From NCBI RefSeq assembly GCF_021390595.1, contig NZ_JAJEJR010000001.1, positions 930,001 to 994,000 of the forward strand: a DNA stretch of 64,000 bases, written 5' to 3'. Each line of letters starts with the position of its first letter. Within the stretch, counting starts at the first letter, position 1. This stretch comes from Paraburkholderia sp. HP33-1. Its GTDB lineage: Bacteria; Pseudomonadota; Gammaproteobacteria; Burkholderiales; Burkholderiaceae. Under the pieces are notes generated by a model, which was not told the origin of the DNA, searched no databases, and saw nothing but the letters and a program-made list of their open reading frames with translations. A program made the position numbers and the translations under genes. Below are positions 25,217-35,490 of the stretch, piece by piece.

Positions 25217-27580
25217 TTAATTGTTGGTGCTCGATACGCTGTTCATGTTGTCGGTTTCGTGCACGGCGCGGCGGCCGCCGACGTTGTTCACGCCACATAC
25301 GCCGAAGCGCTCGAGCAGCGCCGGAATCGCCTCCACCGGCACCGGACGCGAGAACAGGAAGCCCTGTGCCTCGATATGGCCGAGCGCGGCCAGCCACGCA
25401 ATCTGCTCCTCGGTCTCCGTGCCTTCGACCACCACCGTGAGCCCGAGCGAGCGCGCGAGGTTGACGATCGCGGTGACCATCACGCAGACGCTGCGGTCGC
25501 CCGGAATCGCCTGGACGAACGAACGGTCCACCTTCAGCGTATCGACGGCGAAGCGGTTCAGATAGGACAGCGAAGAATAGCCGGTGCCGAAATCGTCGAG
25601 CGCGATGCGGACGCCGAGACGCTTCAGCGCAAAGATTTTTTCGGCGACGACTTCCGGATATTCCATCATCGTTGTCTCGGTGATTTCGAGCTCGAGGCGG
25701 CGCGCGGAGATGCCGGTTTCCTCGATCGCGCGCGAGATCGTTTCGAACAGGTCGCCGCGCCAGAACTGCACCGCCGAAATATTCACCGCGAGCGACAGCG
25801 TGTCGTAGCCCTGGTGCTGCCATTGCGCGAGCTGGCGGCACGCCGTCTCGATCACGAAGTCGCCGATCGGCACGATCAGGCCGGTCGATTCGGCCACGGG
25901 GATGAATTCGCTGGCCGGGATCAGTCCGTGCTGCGGATGATTCCAGCGCAGGAGCGCTTCGAAGCCGGTGATGCAGCGACGCGTCAGATCGATCTTCGGC
26001 TGATACGCGAGGAACAGTTGCCCTTCGTCGAGCGCGACGCGCAACTGCTGTTCCCACTTCATCAGATGGTCCGCGCGATGTGACAGATGCGGCGAATAGA
26101 ACTGGTAGCAGTTCTTGCCGGCGTCCTTCGCGCTGTACATCGCGAGGTCGGCTTTCTTCAGCAGGTCGATCTCGTTTTCGTTCGCGACCGAGTACAGCGC
26201 AATACCGATGCTCGCATGCAGCACGAACGAGCTGCCGCGCACCTCGAACGGCTTTGAGAACACATTGCTGGCGGCTTCGGCGAGCGTGACCGCGCGCTTC
26301 TCGACATCGTCACCCTTGATCACGACGACGAACTCGTCGCCGCCGATGCGGGAGAGCGCGCCGCCGTCGCCGACCGCGGCGGACAGGCGCGAGGCCGTCA
26401 TCTGCAGCACGATGTCACCGGCGTTGTGGCCGAGCGTGTCGTTGACGGTCTTGAAGTTGTCGAGATCGATAAAAAGAATGGCGAGGCGGCCAAGATTGAA
26501 CGGCTGCGCGACGTCCTGGCGCAGCGCCTGCAGCGTCGCATAGCGATTGCGCAGGCCGGTCAACAGATCGTATTCGACGAGATGCGTCATCTCGCGCTCG
26601 CGGCCGAGCAACTTGCCGATCAGGCCGGTCGCGACCGCGAAGAAGCTGAGCATGGCGAGCGAGACGAAGCCCGCCATCAGCAGATAGACGTTGCGCGTGT
26701 GGTTGTAGTCGGCGAATTCTTCGCCCTGCGAGAGACCCACGAGCACGCCGAGCGGATAGCCGTCGATGTGCCGGTACGACACGATGCGCGTGACGTTGTC
26801 GATCGAATCGACGTAGATGCCCGACACGTGCTCCGAAGTCGGATACGTGCCGCTCGCGGTGAACGTGCCGCTCGCCTTGTCCGCGTTGCCGGTGCGGCGC
26901 GCGAGCACCGTGCCGCTGTCCGAGATGACCGCAATCACGCCTTCGCGGCCGATCGCCGCGTTGTTGTAGAAGTCCGACGTGAAATAGCTCGGGTCTTCGG
27001 AGACGACGACGACGCCCGCGAACGAGCCGTCCGGATGATTCAGACGCCGCGTCATCTGCAGCGTCCAGTGACCCGATATGCGGCCGAGCACCGGCTTGCT
27101 GATGTATAGCTGGTCGTCGTTCTCGTGCTCGTGGACCTTGAAGTGCTCGCGGTCGGACAGGTCGATGTGAGCGGGATTGGGTTCGGCCGTATTAGCGATC
27201 AGTCTGCCGTGCTCGTCGATCAGCGACACCTGCACGAGCGTTTCGCTTTGCACGACGCTTTTTTCGACCGTGCTCGCGAGATCGAAATGATCGGGCGTCT
27301 TTTCGTACTCGTATTTGACGAAGCGCGTGATCTGATCGACCTGGTGAATCGCCTTGATGGTGTGCTGCTCGAGCGCTGCGGAAAGAATTGCGGACGACGC
27401 CATCGCTTCGCGGTACGTTGCATCCTTTTCTACCGACAGCCGCGCAAAGATCACGGTCCACAGCAGGACCAGTACCACTATGCCGAGAGCGGGAATGACG
27501 AGCAACGCACGACGGCGTGTGGCCATTGGATCGCGGTGTGGCCTGGTTTCGCGCGGGTCGGAGAAACGGGACTGAGTCAT
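25217..27580 (-). CDS. Membrane-bound GGDEF/EAL cyclic-di-GMP enzyme with Cache-type sensor
   Basis: 787 residues. Two membrane segments (about 25-46 and 300-322) flank a periplasmic domain of the dCache type with the AVISDSGTVLARR and GYPLGVLVGLS features. Cytoplasmic GGDEF domain has an intact RIGGDEFVVVI; the EAL domain has GFEALLRW, the DDFGTGYSSLSYL metal/loop segment and a late EGTETEEQ. Both catalytic signatures are complete, so it could make or hydrolyse c-di-GMP in response to a periplasmic small molecule. It is the first gene of a probable pair with the ChrA-like transporter. Confidence 0.93.
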   Translation of the reverse strand: MTQSRFSDPRETRPHRDPMATRRRALLVIPALGIVVLVLLWTVIFARLSVEKDATYREAMASSAILSAALEQHTIKAIHQVDQITRFVKYEYEKTPDHFDLASTVEKSVVQSETLVQVSLIDEHGRLIANTAEPNPAHIDLSDREHFKVHEHENDDQLYISKPVLGRISGHWTLQMTRRLNHPDGSFAGVVVVSEDPSYFTSDFYNNAAIGREGVIAVISDSGTVLARRTGNADKASGTFTASGTYPTSEHVSGIYVDSIDNVTRIVSYRHIDGYPLGVLVGLSQGEEFADYNHTRNVYLLMAGFVSLAMLSFFAVATGLIGKLLGREREMTHLVEYDLLTGLRNRYATLQALRQDVAQPFNLGRLAILFIDLDNFKTVNDTLGHNAGDIVLQMTASRLSAAVGDGGALSRIGGDEFVVVIKGDDVEKRAVTLAEAASNVFSKPFEVRGSSFVLHASIGIALYSVANENEIDLLKKADLAMYSAKDAGKNCYQFYSPHLSHRADHLMKWEQQLRVALDEGQLFLAYQPKIDLTRRCITGFEALLRWNHPQHGLIPASEFIPVAESTGLIVPIGDFVIETACRQLAQWQHQGYDTLSLAVNISAVQFWRGDLFETISRAIEETGISARRLELEITETTMMEYPEVVAEKIFALKRLGVRIALDDFGTGYSSLSYLNRFAVDTLKVDRSFVQAIPGDRSVCVMVTAIVNLARSLGLTVVVEGTETEEQIAWLAALGHIEAQGFLFSRPVPVEAIPALLERFGVCGVNNVGGRRAVHETDNMNSVSSTNN

Positions 27581-27938
27581 CGCTCGGCCCTTGACTGGGT
27601 GTTAGCCGCTTGCAAACGCACGGGCATCGACTGCGCGAAATAGTTGGATAGCTGCATGGTGACCAAGGTGCCAAAGCTGCCGCGCAGGAGGAGAGGGCGT
27701 TGCGCCGCGCCTGACCGTCCGCAGGTCATCGGATACGGTTCGTTCGTTATATCCGTCTCGATATTACTGAATGCCACTGGATTAAGGAAGCGTCCGGGCA
27801 TGGGGTATACGCTGGCGCGCCGGGCGCGACGAATTCGGAGAACCAGGTATGGCAATGCCATCGCGCTGCGGCTTTTTGTGGTGTGTCGCGGCGACATGCG
27901 GCATCTCGTCATGGTCTGCGCGCGAGGCCGCAAGCCGC
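27581..27938. other. Intergenic region, no gene seen
   Basis: 358 bases between the GGDEF/EAL start and the PhzF stop, both on the minus strand. It should hold the GGDEF/EAL promoter. An open frame of 125 codons on the minus strand ends in ATGA overlap with the GGDEF/EAL start, but its composition (Arg/Pro/Ser rich) and lack of a ribosome site do not support a gene. Confidence 0.4.
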
Positions 27939-28838
27939 TTACGCGAGCCGGCACGTACCGTCGACGATCGTCACCGAAGGCCCGCCGATCCAGATCTTGC
28001 CGCGCGCATCGTCGTAGTGGACCGACACCTCGCCCGCGCGCCCGAGCACGGTGCCCTGACGCGCGGTGTAGCGCGCGCCCGGACGACGTTGCTGGAGGTT
28101 CAGGAGACCCGCGAGCGCGGCGTTGGCGCTGCCCGTCACCGGGTCTTCACCGACGCCGAAGCCGCCGCCCGCCATCAGGCAACGGACCTCGAACGTTGCC
28201 GGGCCGTCGGCGTCGTGCGGGCCGTACACGGCGACGCCGTGCGTGTCGACCGAATGCGCGAGTTCGGCGAGCGCGGCCGCATCCGGTTCGAGCGCGAGGC
28301 AGGCGCGTGCTGAGTCGACGCGCACGACGAGCCACGGTGCGCCATTGTCGACCGCGCACGGCGGCGCGCTGAAGTCGATCGCCTGACTACGTAAGGCCGT
28401 AGACAGCTCTTCGTAACGATGCTCGGCGAGCGGCGTCACGCGCGCGGGCGGCGCGGCAAACGCCCATGTGCCGTGAGCGCTGTCAGCGCCGTCGAGCGCT
28501 TCGAGTTCGACGAGACCCACGCCGCATTGCTGGATCAGCTTGCCGGCCTGCTTCGGCTGGTAGCCGCTTTCACGCAGAGCATGCGCGGTGCCGAGCGTCG
28601 GATGACCCGCGAACGGCAACTCGCCGCCCGGCGTGAAGATGCGCACGCGATAGTCGGCGGCCGCATCGGTCGGCTGCAGCAGAAACGTGGTTTCGGACAG
28701 ATTGGTCCAGCGCGCGATGGCCTGCATCTGCGCGGTATCGAGCGCGTCGGCATCGAACACGACGGCAAGCGGATTGCCCTTGAACGGCGTCGACGTAAAC
28801 ACGTCGACCTGTTTGAAGCGAACGGTGTGAGCGGACAT
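27939..28838 (-). CDS. PhzF-family epimerase/isomerase
   Basis: 299 residues, the usual length. The N-terminus FKQVDVFTSTPFKGNPLAVV, LSETTFLLQPTDAAADYRVR and FTPGGELPFAGHPTLGTAHAL are diagnostic, and the C-terminal half has GEDPVTGSANAALAGLL. PhzF is a diaminopimelate-epimerase fold; the catalytic Glu equivalent is in LSETTF. Substrate unknown. Start ATG 28838 is the conserved one; the open frame extends upstream without family similarity. A terminator separates it from ridA. Confidence 0.92.
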   Translation of the reverse strand: MSAHTVRFKQVDVFTSTPFKGNPLAVVFDADALDTAQMQAIARWTNLSETTFLLQPTDAAADYRVRIFTPGGELPFAGHPTLGTAHALRESGYQPKQAGKLIQQCGVGLVELEALDGADSAHGTWAFAAPPARVTPLAEHRYEELSTALRSQAIDFSAPPCAVDNGAPWLVVRVDSARACLALEPDAAALAELAHSVDTHGVAVYGPHDADGPATFEVRCLMAGGGFGVGEDPVTGSANAALAGLLNLQQRRPGARYTARQGTVLGRAGEVSVHYDDARGKIWIGGPSVTIVDGTCRLA

Positions 28839-28919
28839 CGACAGGTCCCCGGCGCAATGGACGTGGAAGGAGTTCGCGGATTCTATCCGCGTCTGCACCG
28901 GCGATCCACCGTTGCAGTC

Positions 28920-28962
28920 AAACAAAACGCGCCGCCGGTGCGTGACACCAGACGGCGCGTTT
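28920..28962 (-). terminator. Terminator downstream of the RidA-family gene
   Basis: Arms AAACGCGCCG and CGGCGCGTTT are separated by 18 bases; on the minus strand the stem is followed by TTTTGTTT. It lies 73 bases after the RidA stop. Confidence 0.7.
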
Positions 28963-29034
28963 GATTTTCAATGCGGCGTGCATCATGGATGAATGTCACG
29001 CGATGCCGCACGCATCGTCACATCGCTTCGATGC

Positions 29035-29499
29035 TTATTCGACCTCGGCGATCAGCTCGATCTCGACGCACGCGCCGAGCGGAATCTGCGCGACTCCGAA
29101 CGCCGAGCGCGCGTGCTTGCCGCGCTCGCCGAACACGTCGGCGATCAGCTCGGACGCGCCGTTCGTGACCAGATGCTGCTCGGTGAATTCGAGCGTCGAG
29201 TTGACGAGGCTCATCAGCTTGACGATGCGCGTGACGCGGTTCAGGTCGCCGACGTGCGCATGCAAGGTGGCGAGCAGATCGATCGCGATCGAGCGCGCCG
29301 CGGCCTTGCCTTCGTCGGTGCCCATCGTTGCGCCGAGCTTGCCGATCCACACCTTGCCGTCCTTCTTCGCGATGTGGCCCGACAGATACACCGTGTTGCC
29401 GCTTTGCGCGCTCATCACATAGGCCGCTGCCGGCGCACCCGCCGCCGGCAGTTCGATGCCGAGTTCCTTGAGCTTGTCGTACACATTCGATTGAGCCAT
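29035..29499 (-). CDS. RidA/YjgF-family protein
   Basis: 154 residues, in the longer RidA subgroup. The conserved VYLSGHIAKKDGKVWIGKLGA segment, the VTRIVKLMSLVNST stretch and the ARSAFGVAQIPLGACVEIELIAEV end, with the substrate-binding Arg (HARSAFGVAQIP) and Glu, identify it. RidA deaminates reactive enamine/imine by-products of PLP enzymes. It lies downstream of a PLP aminotransferase on the same strand, which fits that role. Start ATG at 29499 follows CGAGGACACGAC. Confidence 0.93.
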   Translation of the reverse strand: MAQSNVYDKLKELGIELPAAGAPAAAYVMSAQSGNTVYLSGHIAKKDGKVWIGKLGATMGTDEGKAAARSIAIDLLATLHAHVGDLNRVTRIVKLMSLVNSTLEFTEQHLVTNGASELIADVFGERGKHARSAFGVAQIPLGACVEIELIAEVE

Positions 29500-29601
29500 G
29501 TCGTGTCCTCGTTTCGGTGAGATTGCATGAATGCAGGCGGGCGAAGTTCGCACGCAATGCGCGTGCGGACTTCGCCCCGATGTCAGTGCGGCTTACGCCG
29601 T

Positions 29602-30798
29602 TCAGATTTTCGCGCGCACGATTGCCGCGAGACGCGCCACGCCTTCGTCGATTTTAGCCGGTGGCACCGTGACGAACGACAGACGCAGCGTGTTGTGCTG
29701 CGCTTCGTTCGCGAAGAACGGCCCGCCCGGCACGAACGCGACGTTCTGCGCGACCGCTTCCTCGAGCAGCTTCATGCTGTCGATCTGCGCCGGCAGATTG
29801 ACCCAGATGAACATGCCGCCTTCCGGACGGTTCCAGCTCACGCCTTCGGGCATATAGCGTTCGAGCGCGGCGAGCATCGCGTCGCACTGGTTGCGATACA
29901 GCTCGCGGATCGTCGGCACGTGCGTGTCGAGAAAGCCATCCTTGACCACTTCGTGGACGATGCGCTGCGTGAAGCTCGGCGTGTGCAGGTCGGTGGCCTG
30001 CTTGGCCTGCACGAGTTTGAAGATCAACTCTTCGGGCGCGATGATGAAGCCGACGCGCAGACCCGGCGCGAGCACCTTCGAGAACGAGCCGAGATAGACG
30101 ATGTGATCGGGCGCCATCGACAGCATCGTCGGCAGCGGTTCGCCCGCGTAGTCGAGTGCGCCGTACGGGTCGTCCTCGATCACCGGGAACGGTGCGGTCT
30201 TCGCGAACTCGGCAAGCGCGCGGCGGCGTTCGACCGGCAGACGGCGGCCCGTCGGATTCTGGAAATTCGGTTGCGCGTACAGCAGACGCGCGCCTTTGGT
30301 CAGTTCCGGCTTGAGGCCTTCGGGGATCAGGCCTTGCTCGTCGGTCGGCACCTGCACGTAGTGCGGCTCGTACATCGAGAACGATTGCAGCGCGCCGAGG
30401 TAGGTCGGCGTTTCGACCAGCACCGGGCTACCCACGCAGACGAGCACCTTGCCGAGCAGGTCGAGCGCCTGTTGCGAGCCGGTCGTGATCAGCACCTGCG
30501 ACGCACGGATCTGCGCGCCGTTGACCGAGTAGCGTTGCGCGACCCATTCGCGCAGCGGCAAATAGCCTTCGGTCGCGCTGTACTGCAGCGCCGCGGCAGG
30601 CGTGTCGCGCAGGATGCGGTCGGCCGCCTCGCGCATGCGCTCGGCCGGAAAAGTAGCCGGCGAGGGCAGGCCGCCTGCGAAGGAAATGACTTCGGGCCGT
30701 TCCGTGACCTTCAGGATCTCGCGGATCGCGGAGCTCGTGAGCTTGCGTGCGCGTTCGGACAATTGCCACGTCGGGGCTTTCAGGTCGCTTTGGTCCAT
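29602..30798 (-). CDS. PLP-dependent aminotransferase, class I/II (2-aminoadipate/aromatic type)
   Basis: 398 residues, fold-type I. The PLP lysine is in YLGSFSKVLAPGLRVGF; other conserved segments are SFAGGLPSPATFP, ITTGSQQALDLLGKVL, YAQPNFQNPTGRRL and IEDDPYGAL. These resemble LysN/2-aminoadipate and aromatic aminotransferases (substrate unproven). ridA follows 102 bases downstream. Confidence 0.92.
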   Translation of the reverse strand: MDQSDLKAPTWQLSERARKLTSSAIREILKVTERPEVISFAGGLPSPATFPAERMREAADRILRDTPAAALQYSATEGYLPLREWVAQRYSVNGAQIRASQVLITTGSQQALDLLGKVLVCVGSPVLVETPTYLGALQSFSMYEPHYVQVPTDEQGLIPEGLKPELTKGARLLYAQPNFQNPTGRRLPVERRRALAEFAKTAPFPVIEDDPYGALDYAGEPLPTMLSMAPDHIVYLGSFSKVLAPGLRVGFIIAPEELIFKLVQAKQATDLHTPSFTQRIVHEVVKDGFLDTHVPTIRELYRNQCDAMLAALERYMPEGVSWNRPEGGMFIWVNLPAQIDSMKLLEEAVAQNVAFVPGGPFFANEAQHNTLRLSFVTVPPAKIDEGVARLAAIVRAKI

Positions 30799-30904
30799 GA
30801 TCTCCTCTGCTGGTGTTTCTGGAACCGGTCAAAACTTCGATTATCGCGCGACTCGGCAACCGGTGCCGCTGGGGGGCCAACGGGGTTGCTGACTCGCGCG
30901 CTGC

Positions 30905-31618
30905 TTATCTGAGGGTCCGCGGACCCTCGGGTGTTTCAAATTCAGCGACGAGCGCCGCGGCGCCGTCGGTCGGCTGCACGTCGAGCAGGTGCGCGGCGTC
31001 GAGCCAGCGCAGTTGCTCGCCAATCAGCTCGGCCCGCGGATGCACCGCTTTCAGGGCCTTCAACGCGAGGTTCGTCTGCGCGAGCACCTGCGACGGATGA
31101 CGCGTCGAGTCCCACTGGATCAGCGACGGCAGCACGCCGTCGCCGGCGCCTTGCCAGGCGGGGAACGAGCCGTCTTCAGGCACCGTCAGGCCCCATGTGA
31201 AATCGCCGCGCGTCATCGGCACGACTGGCGCGATGCGCTGCGGATACTGCGCCTGCCACGTCGCGAGATGCTTCGGCCGCTCGACGCGCGCGACCCAGTG
31301 CGATAGATACGGCCCGTTCTCGAGTCGCGCCTGCGTCGCCGGGTCGTCGAGCGCGAACAGGCGCGGGCGTGGCCCGACGCGATCGGCTGCGGTGTCGGCC
31401 GCGGCCTGCGGATCGACCGCGATTACTTCCAGATAGAGGCCGCCCCACAGTCCCAGCAGGCGGTTGTGGGTGCGCATCAGCGGATGCGCGCCGCCGCCGG
31501 TTGGTGCGACGCCGAGCGTATCGGCGACGTACTGGACGCCTTCGTCCAAAGTGCGCGCGCAGACTACCAGGTGATCGAGACTGAGCGAATGAGCTGTCGG
31601 GGTTGTCAGGGCTGTCAT
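30905..31618 (-). CDS. Glyoxalase/VOC-like protein (Glyoxalase_3 type)
   Basis: 237 residues. The beginning LDHLVVCARTLDEGVQYVADTLG is a VOC-fold beta-alpha motif; a GGAHPLMRTHNRLLGL segment supplies the His and polar residues expected for a ligand or metal site. The rest (WGLTVPEDGSFPAWQG, LPSLIQWD) matches the Glyoxalase_3-type family of unknown substrate. The ATG at 31618 faces the MocR-type regulator gene, so it is a possible target of that regulator. Confidence 0.85.
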   Translation of the reverse strand: MTALTTPTAHSLSLDHLVVCARTLDEGVQYVADTLGVAPTGGGAHPLMRTHNRLLGLWGGLYLEVIAVDPQAAADTAADRVGPRPRLFALDDPATQARLENGPYLSHWVARVERPKHLATWQAQYPQRIAPVVPMTRGDFTWGLTVPEDGSFPAWQGAGDGVLPSLIQWDSTRHPSQVLAQTNLALKALKAVHPRAELIGEQLRWLDAAHLLDVQPTDGAAALVAEFETPEGPRTLR

Positions 31619-31814
31619 GGCGGGTCGACGGAAAACGCTGTTCTGCGCAAAGGCCCGGTGCGCGCCACGCGTGAAGGCTGCGCTGCCGGGGCCGTAAGCA
31701 TAACCGTTTGCCGGATCGGCGCGCCATGCGGATGGTTTTGCATTGCGTCACCATCCTTCGCTGAATCCCAATGTAGCGGCCGAGACCTGCACAGTAACGG
31801 TACAATCGACGCGA

Positions 31815-31826
31815 TACTGCTCAGTA
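31815..31826. promoter_or_regulatory. Inverted repeat between VOC gene and MocR regulator, candidate operator
   Basis: TACTG-CT-CAGTA at 31815-31826 lies 16 bases before the regulator's start codon, in the intergenic region shared by two divergent genes, where GntR/MocR proteins usually bind. Confidence 0.35.
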
Positions 31827-31841
31827 CAGTTGGAGCCCGTC

Positions 31842-33299
31842 ATGTCTGTCCCGCTTGCCCAGATTCCTGCCCCGCATGACACCGCGTCGCTGACGCTGGT
31901 CGAACAGCTCGTCCAATGGGCGCGCCGCCGCATCGAGGAGCGCGTGTTTCGCCCCGGCATGCGCATGCCGTCGATCCGCAAGCTCGCGCTCGACAAGGGC
32001 GTGTCGCGCTTCACGGTAGTCGAAGCGTACGAGCGCCTCGTCGCGCAGGGTTTTCTGGAGTCGCGGCGCGGCTCCGGCTTCTATGTGCGCGAGCGCCAGG
32101 GCGGCGCGGCGACGGTCGCCGAGCTGCGCCCGCGCGCCGAAACCCTGCCCGCGCCAGCCAAAATCGACGTCGTCTGGCTGCTGCGCAACATGCTGCATAC
32201 CGGCGCGCGGCCCGAGCGCAGCCCGGGGCTCGGCTATCTGCCGGCCGGTTGGCTCGATGGCGACCTGATCACCAACGCGTTGCGCACGCTGGGCCGGCAA
32301 AGCGGCATGCAGATGCTCGGCATCGGCACCGCGCAAGGTTTCCTGCCGCTGCGCCAGCAGTTGCAGACGCGACTCGAGGAACTGGAGATAGGGGCGTCGC
32401 CCGAGCAGATCGTAATGGTGTCCGGCATCACGCAGGCGATCGACCTCCTTTCGCGCATTTACGTGAAGCCGGGCGATGCGGTGATCGTCGGCGATCCTGC
32501 GTGGTTTCAGATGTTCGGCTGCTTCGCCTCGCAGGGCGCGCGGCTCGTCGGCATGCCGTACACGCCGGACGGCCCGGACCTCGACGCGCTCGAAGCGCTG
32601 GTCCAGGAATGGCGCCCCAAAATGCTGGTGATCAACTCGGTGCTGCAGAACCCGACCGGCACGTCGTTGACCGCCGCGCAGGCGTTCCGCATCCTGCGGC
32701 TTGCCGAAGCGTACGACTTCATCGTCGTCGAGGACGATATCTACGGCGATCTGTGCCCGCCCAGCTACGCGGGTACGCGGCTCGCGAGCCTCGATCAGCT
32801 CAAGCGCGTGATCTATCTCGGCAGCTTCTCGAAGACGCTTGCGCCGAATCTGCGTGTCGGTTTCATCGCATGCGCGCCGGAGGTCGCGACGGTGGTCGCC
32901 AATCAGAAGATGCTGGTCGGCATGACGAGCCCTGAACTCAACGAGCGCGTGATCTACAAAATTTTGACCGAAGGCCATTACCGGCGGCACGTCGAGCGCA
33001 TTCGCGCGCGGCTCGACGGCGTGCGCGAGAAGGCCGTGCGGATGATCGAGAATACCGGCATGAAGCTGTTCCTGACGCCGACGGCCGGCATGTTCCTGTG
33101 GGCCGACACCGGCGTCGACGCGGGCGCGCTCGCCGCGGCCGGGCACGAAGCCGGCTTTCTGCTGACGCCGGGCGGGCTGTTTTCCCCGCAGCAGTCGCCG
33201 AGCACATGGATGCGCTTCAATATCGCCAATTGCGGCGATCCCGAGTTGCCGGCGTTCCTGAGCCGGTATCTGGACGGCGTCGCGCGGCGCGCCTCTTGA
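31842..33299 (+). CDS. MocR-family transcription regulator (GntR HTH fused to aminotransferase)
   Basis: 485 residues. The first 75 form a winged-helix GntR domain ([29 protein letters not shown]), then a linker, then a fold-type I aminotransferase-like domain from about residue 115 with the PLP lysine in [17 protein letters not shown] and the Asn-Pro-Thr motif in LQNPTGTSL. Such proteins sense amino-acid or vitamin-type effectors through PLP. The start ATG at 31842 follows TTGGAGCCC. It is divergent from the VOC gene and near a PLP aminotransferase, so the cluster may be a single regulated pathway (inference). Confidence 0.92.
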   Translation: MSVPLAQIPAPHDTASLTLVEQLVQWARRRIEERVFRPGMRMPSIRKLALDKGVSRFTVVEAYERLVAQGFLESRRGSGFYVRERQGGAATVAELRPRAETLPAPAKIDVVWLLRNMLHTGARPERSPGLGYLPAGWLDGDLITNALRTLGRQSGMQMLGIGTAQGFLPLRQQLQTRLEELEIGASPEQIVMVSGITQAIDLLSRIYVKPGDAVIVGDPAWFQMFGCFASQGARLVGMPYTPDGPDLDALEALVQEWRPKMLVINSVLQNPTGTSLTAAQAFRILRLAEAYDFIVVEDDIYGDLCPPSYAGTRLASLDQLKRVIYLGSFSKTLAPNLRVGFIACAPEVATVVANQKMLVGMTSPELNERVIYKILTEGHYRRHVERIRARLDGVREKAVRMIENTGMKLFLTPTAGMFLWADTGVDAGALAAAGHEAGFLLTPGGLFSPQQSPSTWMRFNIANCGDPELPAFLSRYLDGVARRAS

Positions 33300-33405
33300 A
33301 ACCGCGCCGGAGCGTCCCCATTTGCGCGGACGATCGGCGCGGCAGGCCCGAACCGCGTTTCGCCGCTGTCCACCCCCCCATTCGCAACAGAGAGGAAGTC
33401 CGACC

Positions 33406-35304
33406 ATGGCACAAGAAACCATGAGCTTTCAGGCAGAAGTGAAGCAGCTTCTGCAACTGATGATCCATTCGCTGTACAGCAACAAGGAAATCTTTCTGCG
33501 CGAGCTGATCTCGAACGCGTCCGACGCGGCCGACAAGCTGCGCTTCGAGGCAATCGAAAACAGCGCGCTGTACGAAAACGATCCGAACCTGCGGATTCGC
33601 GTGTCGTTCGACAAGGCCGCGCGCACCGTCACAATCGACGACAACGGCATCGGCATGAGCCGCGACGAAACGATCGCGCACCTCGGCACGATCGCGCGAT
33701 CGGGCACGAAAGAGTTCTTCGGCAAGCTGTCGGGCGACCAGCAGAAGGATGCGGCACTGATCGGCCAGTTCGGCGTGGGTTTCTACTCGGGCTTCATCGT
33801 CGCGGACAAGATCACTGTCGAAACGCGCCGCGCCGGTTTGCCGGCCTCGGAAGGCGTGCGCTGGGAAAGCGCGGGCGAGGGCGATTTCGCGGTCGAGACG
33901 ATCGGGCGCGCCGCGCGCGGCACGACCATCACGCTGCATCTGCGTGCCGATGAGGACGAGCTGCTGTCGTCGTATCGCCTGAAGTCGATCATCCAGAAGT
34001 ACTCGGACCACGTCGCGCTGCCGATCCTGATGAACAAGGAAGAGTGGGACGCGGAAAAGAGCGAGATGGTCACGAAGGACGAGGATGAGACCGTCAATCA
34101 GGCGAGCGCGCTGTGGACCCGTTCGAAGAACGACATCAGCGACGATCAATACAAGCAGTTCTACCAGCACATCTCGCACGATCATCAGGACCCGCTGACG
34201 TGGACGCATAACCGTGTTGAAGGCCGCAGCGAATACACGCAGCTGCTGTACGTGCCGGCGCATGCGCCGTTCGATCTGTGGAACCGCGAGCAGCGTGGCG
34301 GCCTGAAGCTGTACGTGAAGCGCGTGTTCATCATGGACGACGCCGAGCAACTGCTGCCCACGTATCTGCGCTTCGTGAAGGGCGTCGTCGATTCGGCCGA
34401 TCTGCCTCTGAACGTGTCGCGCGAAATCCTGCAGGAAAGCCGTGACGTGAAGGCGATCCGCGAAGGCGTGACGAAGCGCGCGCTGTCGATGCTCGAAGAA
34501 CTCGCGAACTCGGAGAACGACGCCGATAAGGAAAAGTACGCGGGCTTCTGGAAAGAGTTCGGCCAGGTGCTGAAGGAAGGCATCGGCGAGGACTCCGCCA
34601 ATCGCGAGCGTGTCGCAAAGCTCGTGCGCTTCGCGTCGACGCATACGGGAACGACTGAGCAGACGGTGGCGCTGGCCGACTACGTCGCTCGCATGAAGCC
34701 TGAGCAGACGAAGATCTACTACGTGACCGCCGACACCTGGCAGGCCGCGTCGAACAGCCCGCATCTCGAAGTGTTCCGCAAGAAGGGCGTCGAAGTGCTG
34801 CTGCTGACCGATCGCGTCGATGAATGGATGCTGTCGTTCCTGAATGAATTCGACGGCAAGCCGCTGCAAAGCGTCGCGCGCGGCGACCTCGATCTCGGCG
34901 CGCTGAACGACGAGGAAAAACAGGCGCAGGAGAAGATCGGCGAAGAATTCAAGCCGCTCGTCGAGAAGATGAAGGATGCGCTGAAGGACAAGGCGAAGGA
35001 CGTGCGTCTGACGTTCCGCCTGACCGACTCGCCGTCGTGCCTCGTCGCCGACGACGGCGAAATGAGCGGCTACCTGCAGCGCATGCTGAAGGCCGCGGGC
35101 CAGCAGGCGCCGGAGTTCCATCCGATTCTCGAAGTGAATCCGGAGCACGCGCTGGTGAAGGGCCTGCATGCGGATAGCGCGAATTTCGACGACTGGTGCC
35201 ATCTGCTGTTCGATCAGGCCCTGCTCGCCGAAGGCGGCGCGCTGGAAGATCCGGCGAGCTTCGTGAAGCGCACCAATGCGTTGCTGCTGTCGCGCGCGGG
35301 TTGA
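33406..35304 (+). CDS. htpG: Molecular chaperone HtpG (Hsp90)
   Basis: 632 residues. N-terminal GHKL ATPase begins [16 protein letters not shown] with [24 protein letters not shown], and [13 protein letters not shown]; middle domain has VKRVFIMDD and [12 protein letters not shown]-terminal dimerisation domain is present. Start ATG at 33406 follows AGAGGAAG. Full length for the family. A strong terminator lies 55 bases after its stop. Confidence 0.97.
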   Translation: MAQETMSFQAEVKQLLQLMIHSLYSNKEIFLRELISNASDAADKLRFEAIENSALYENDPNLRIRVSFDKAARTVTIDDNGIGMSRDETIAHLGTIARSGTKEFFGKLSGDQQKDAALIGQFGVGFYSGFIVADKITVETRRAGLPASEGVRWESAGEGDFAVETIGRAARGTTITLHLRADEDELLSSYRLKSIIQKYSDHVALPILMNKEEWDAEKSEMVTKDEDETVNQASALWTRSKNDISDDQYKQFYQHISHDHQDPLTWTHNRVEGRSEYTQLLYVPAHAPFDLWNREQRGGLKLYVKRVFIMDDAEQLLPTYLRFVKGVVDSADLPLNVSREILQESRDVKAIREGVTKRALSMLEELANSENDADKEKYAGFWKEFGQVLKEGIGEDSANRERVAKLVRFASTHTGTTEQTVALADYVARMKPEQTKIYYVTADTWQAASNSPHLEVFRKKGVEVLLLTDRVDEWMLSFLNEFDGKPLQSVARGDLDLGALNDEEKQAQEKIGEEFKPLVEKMKDALKDKAKDVRLTFRLTDSPSCLVADDGEMSGYLQRMLKAAGQQAPEFHPILEVNPEHALVKGLHADSANFDDWCHLLFDQALLAEGGALEDPASFVKRTNALLLSRAG

Positions 35305-35358
35305 ACGTGAGTTGGGAGCGTTGATCACGTTGTTGGATTGACCCTTCGTGGTTGAGAG

Positions 35359-35387
35359 ATGCGCTGCTTTGGCAGCGCATTTTTTTG
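35359..35387 (+). terminator. htpG terminator
   Basis: ATGCGCTGC-TTTG-GCAGCGCAT stem-loop followed by seven further T residues, 55 bases after the htpG stop. Confidence 0.9.
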
Positions 35388-35490
35388 TCTTCTGGATTGC
35401 GTCGGATTCTTGCCTGGAGGAGTGCGCGCAATGAGCGCAAGCGTTGCTGCGAAAAAATGCAGTCAGACCGCGCCGCTATAATCCGACACC

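Noticed and set aside
27577..27954. 125-codon minus-strand frame with an ATGA overlap to the GGDEF/EAL start
   Set aside because: No ribosome site, unnatural composition, no conserved domain; overlap probably chance.
33217..35328. 703-codon minus-strand frame antisense to htpG
   Set aside because: Shadow of htpG; no start signal or domain.
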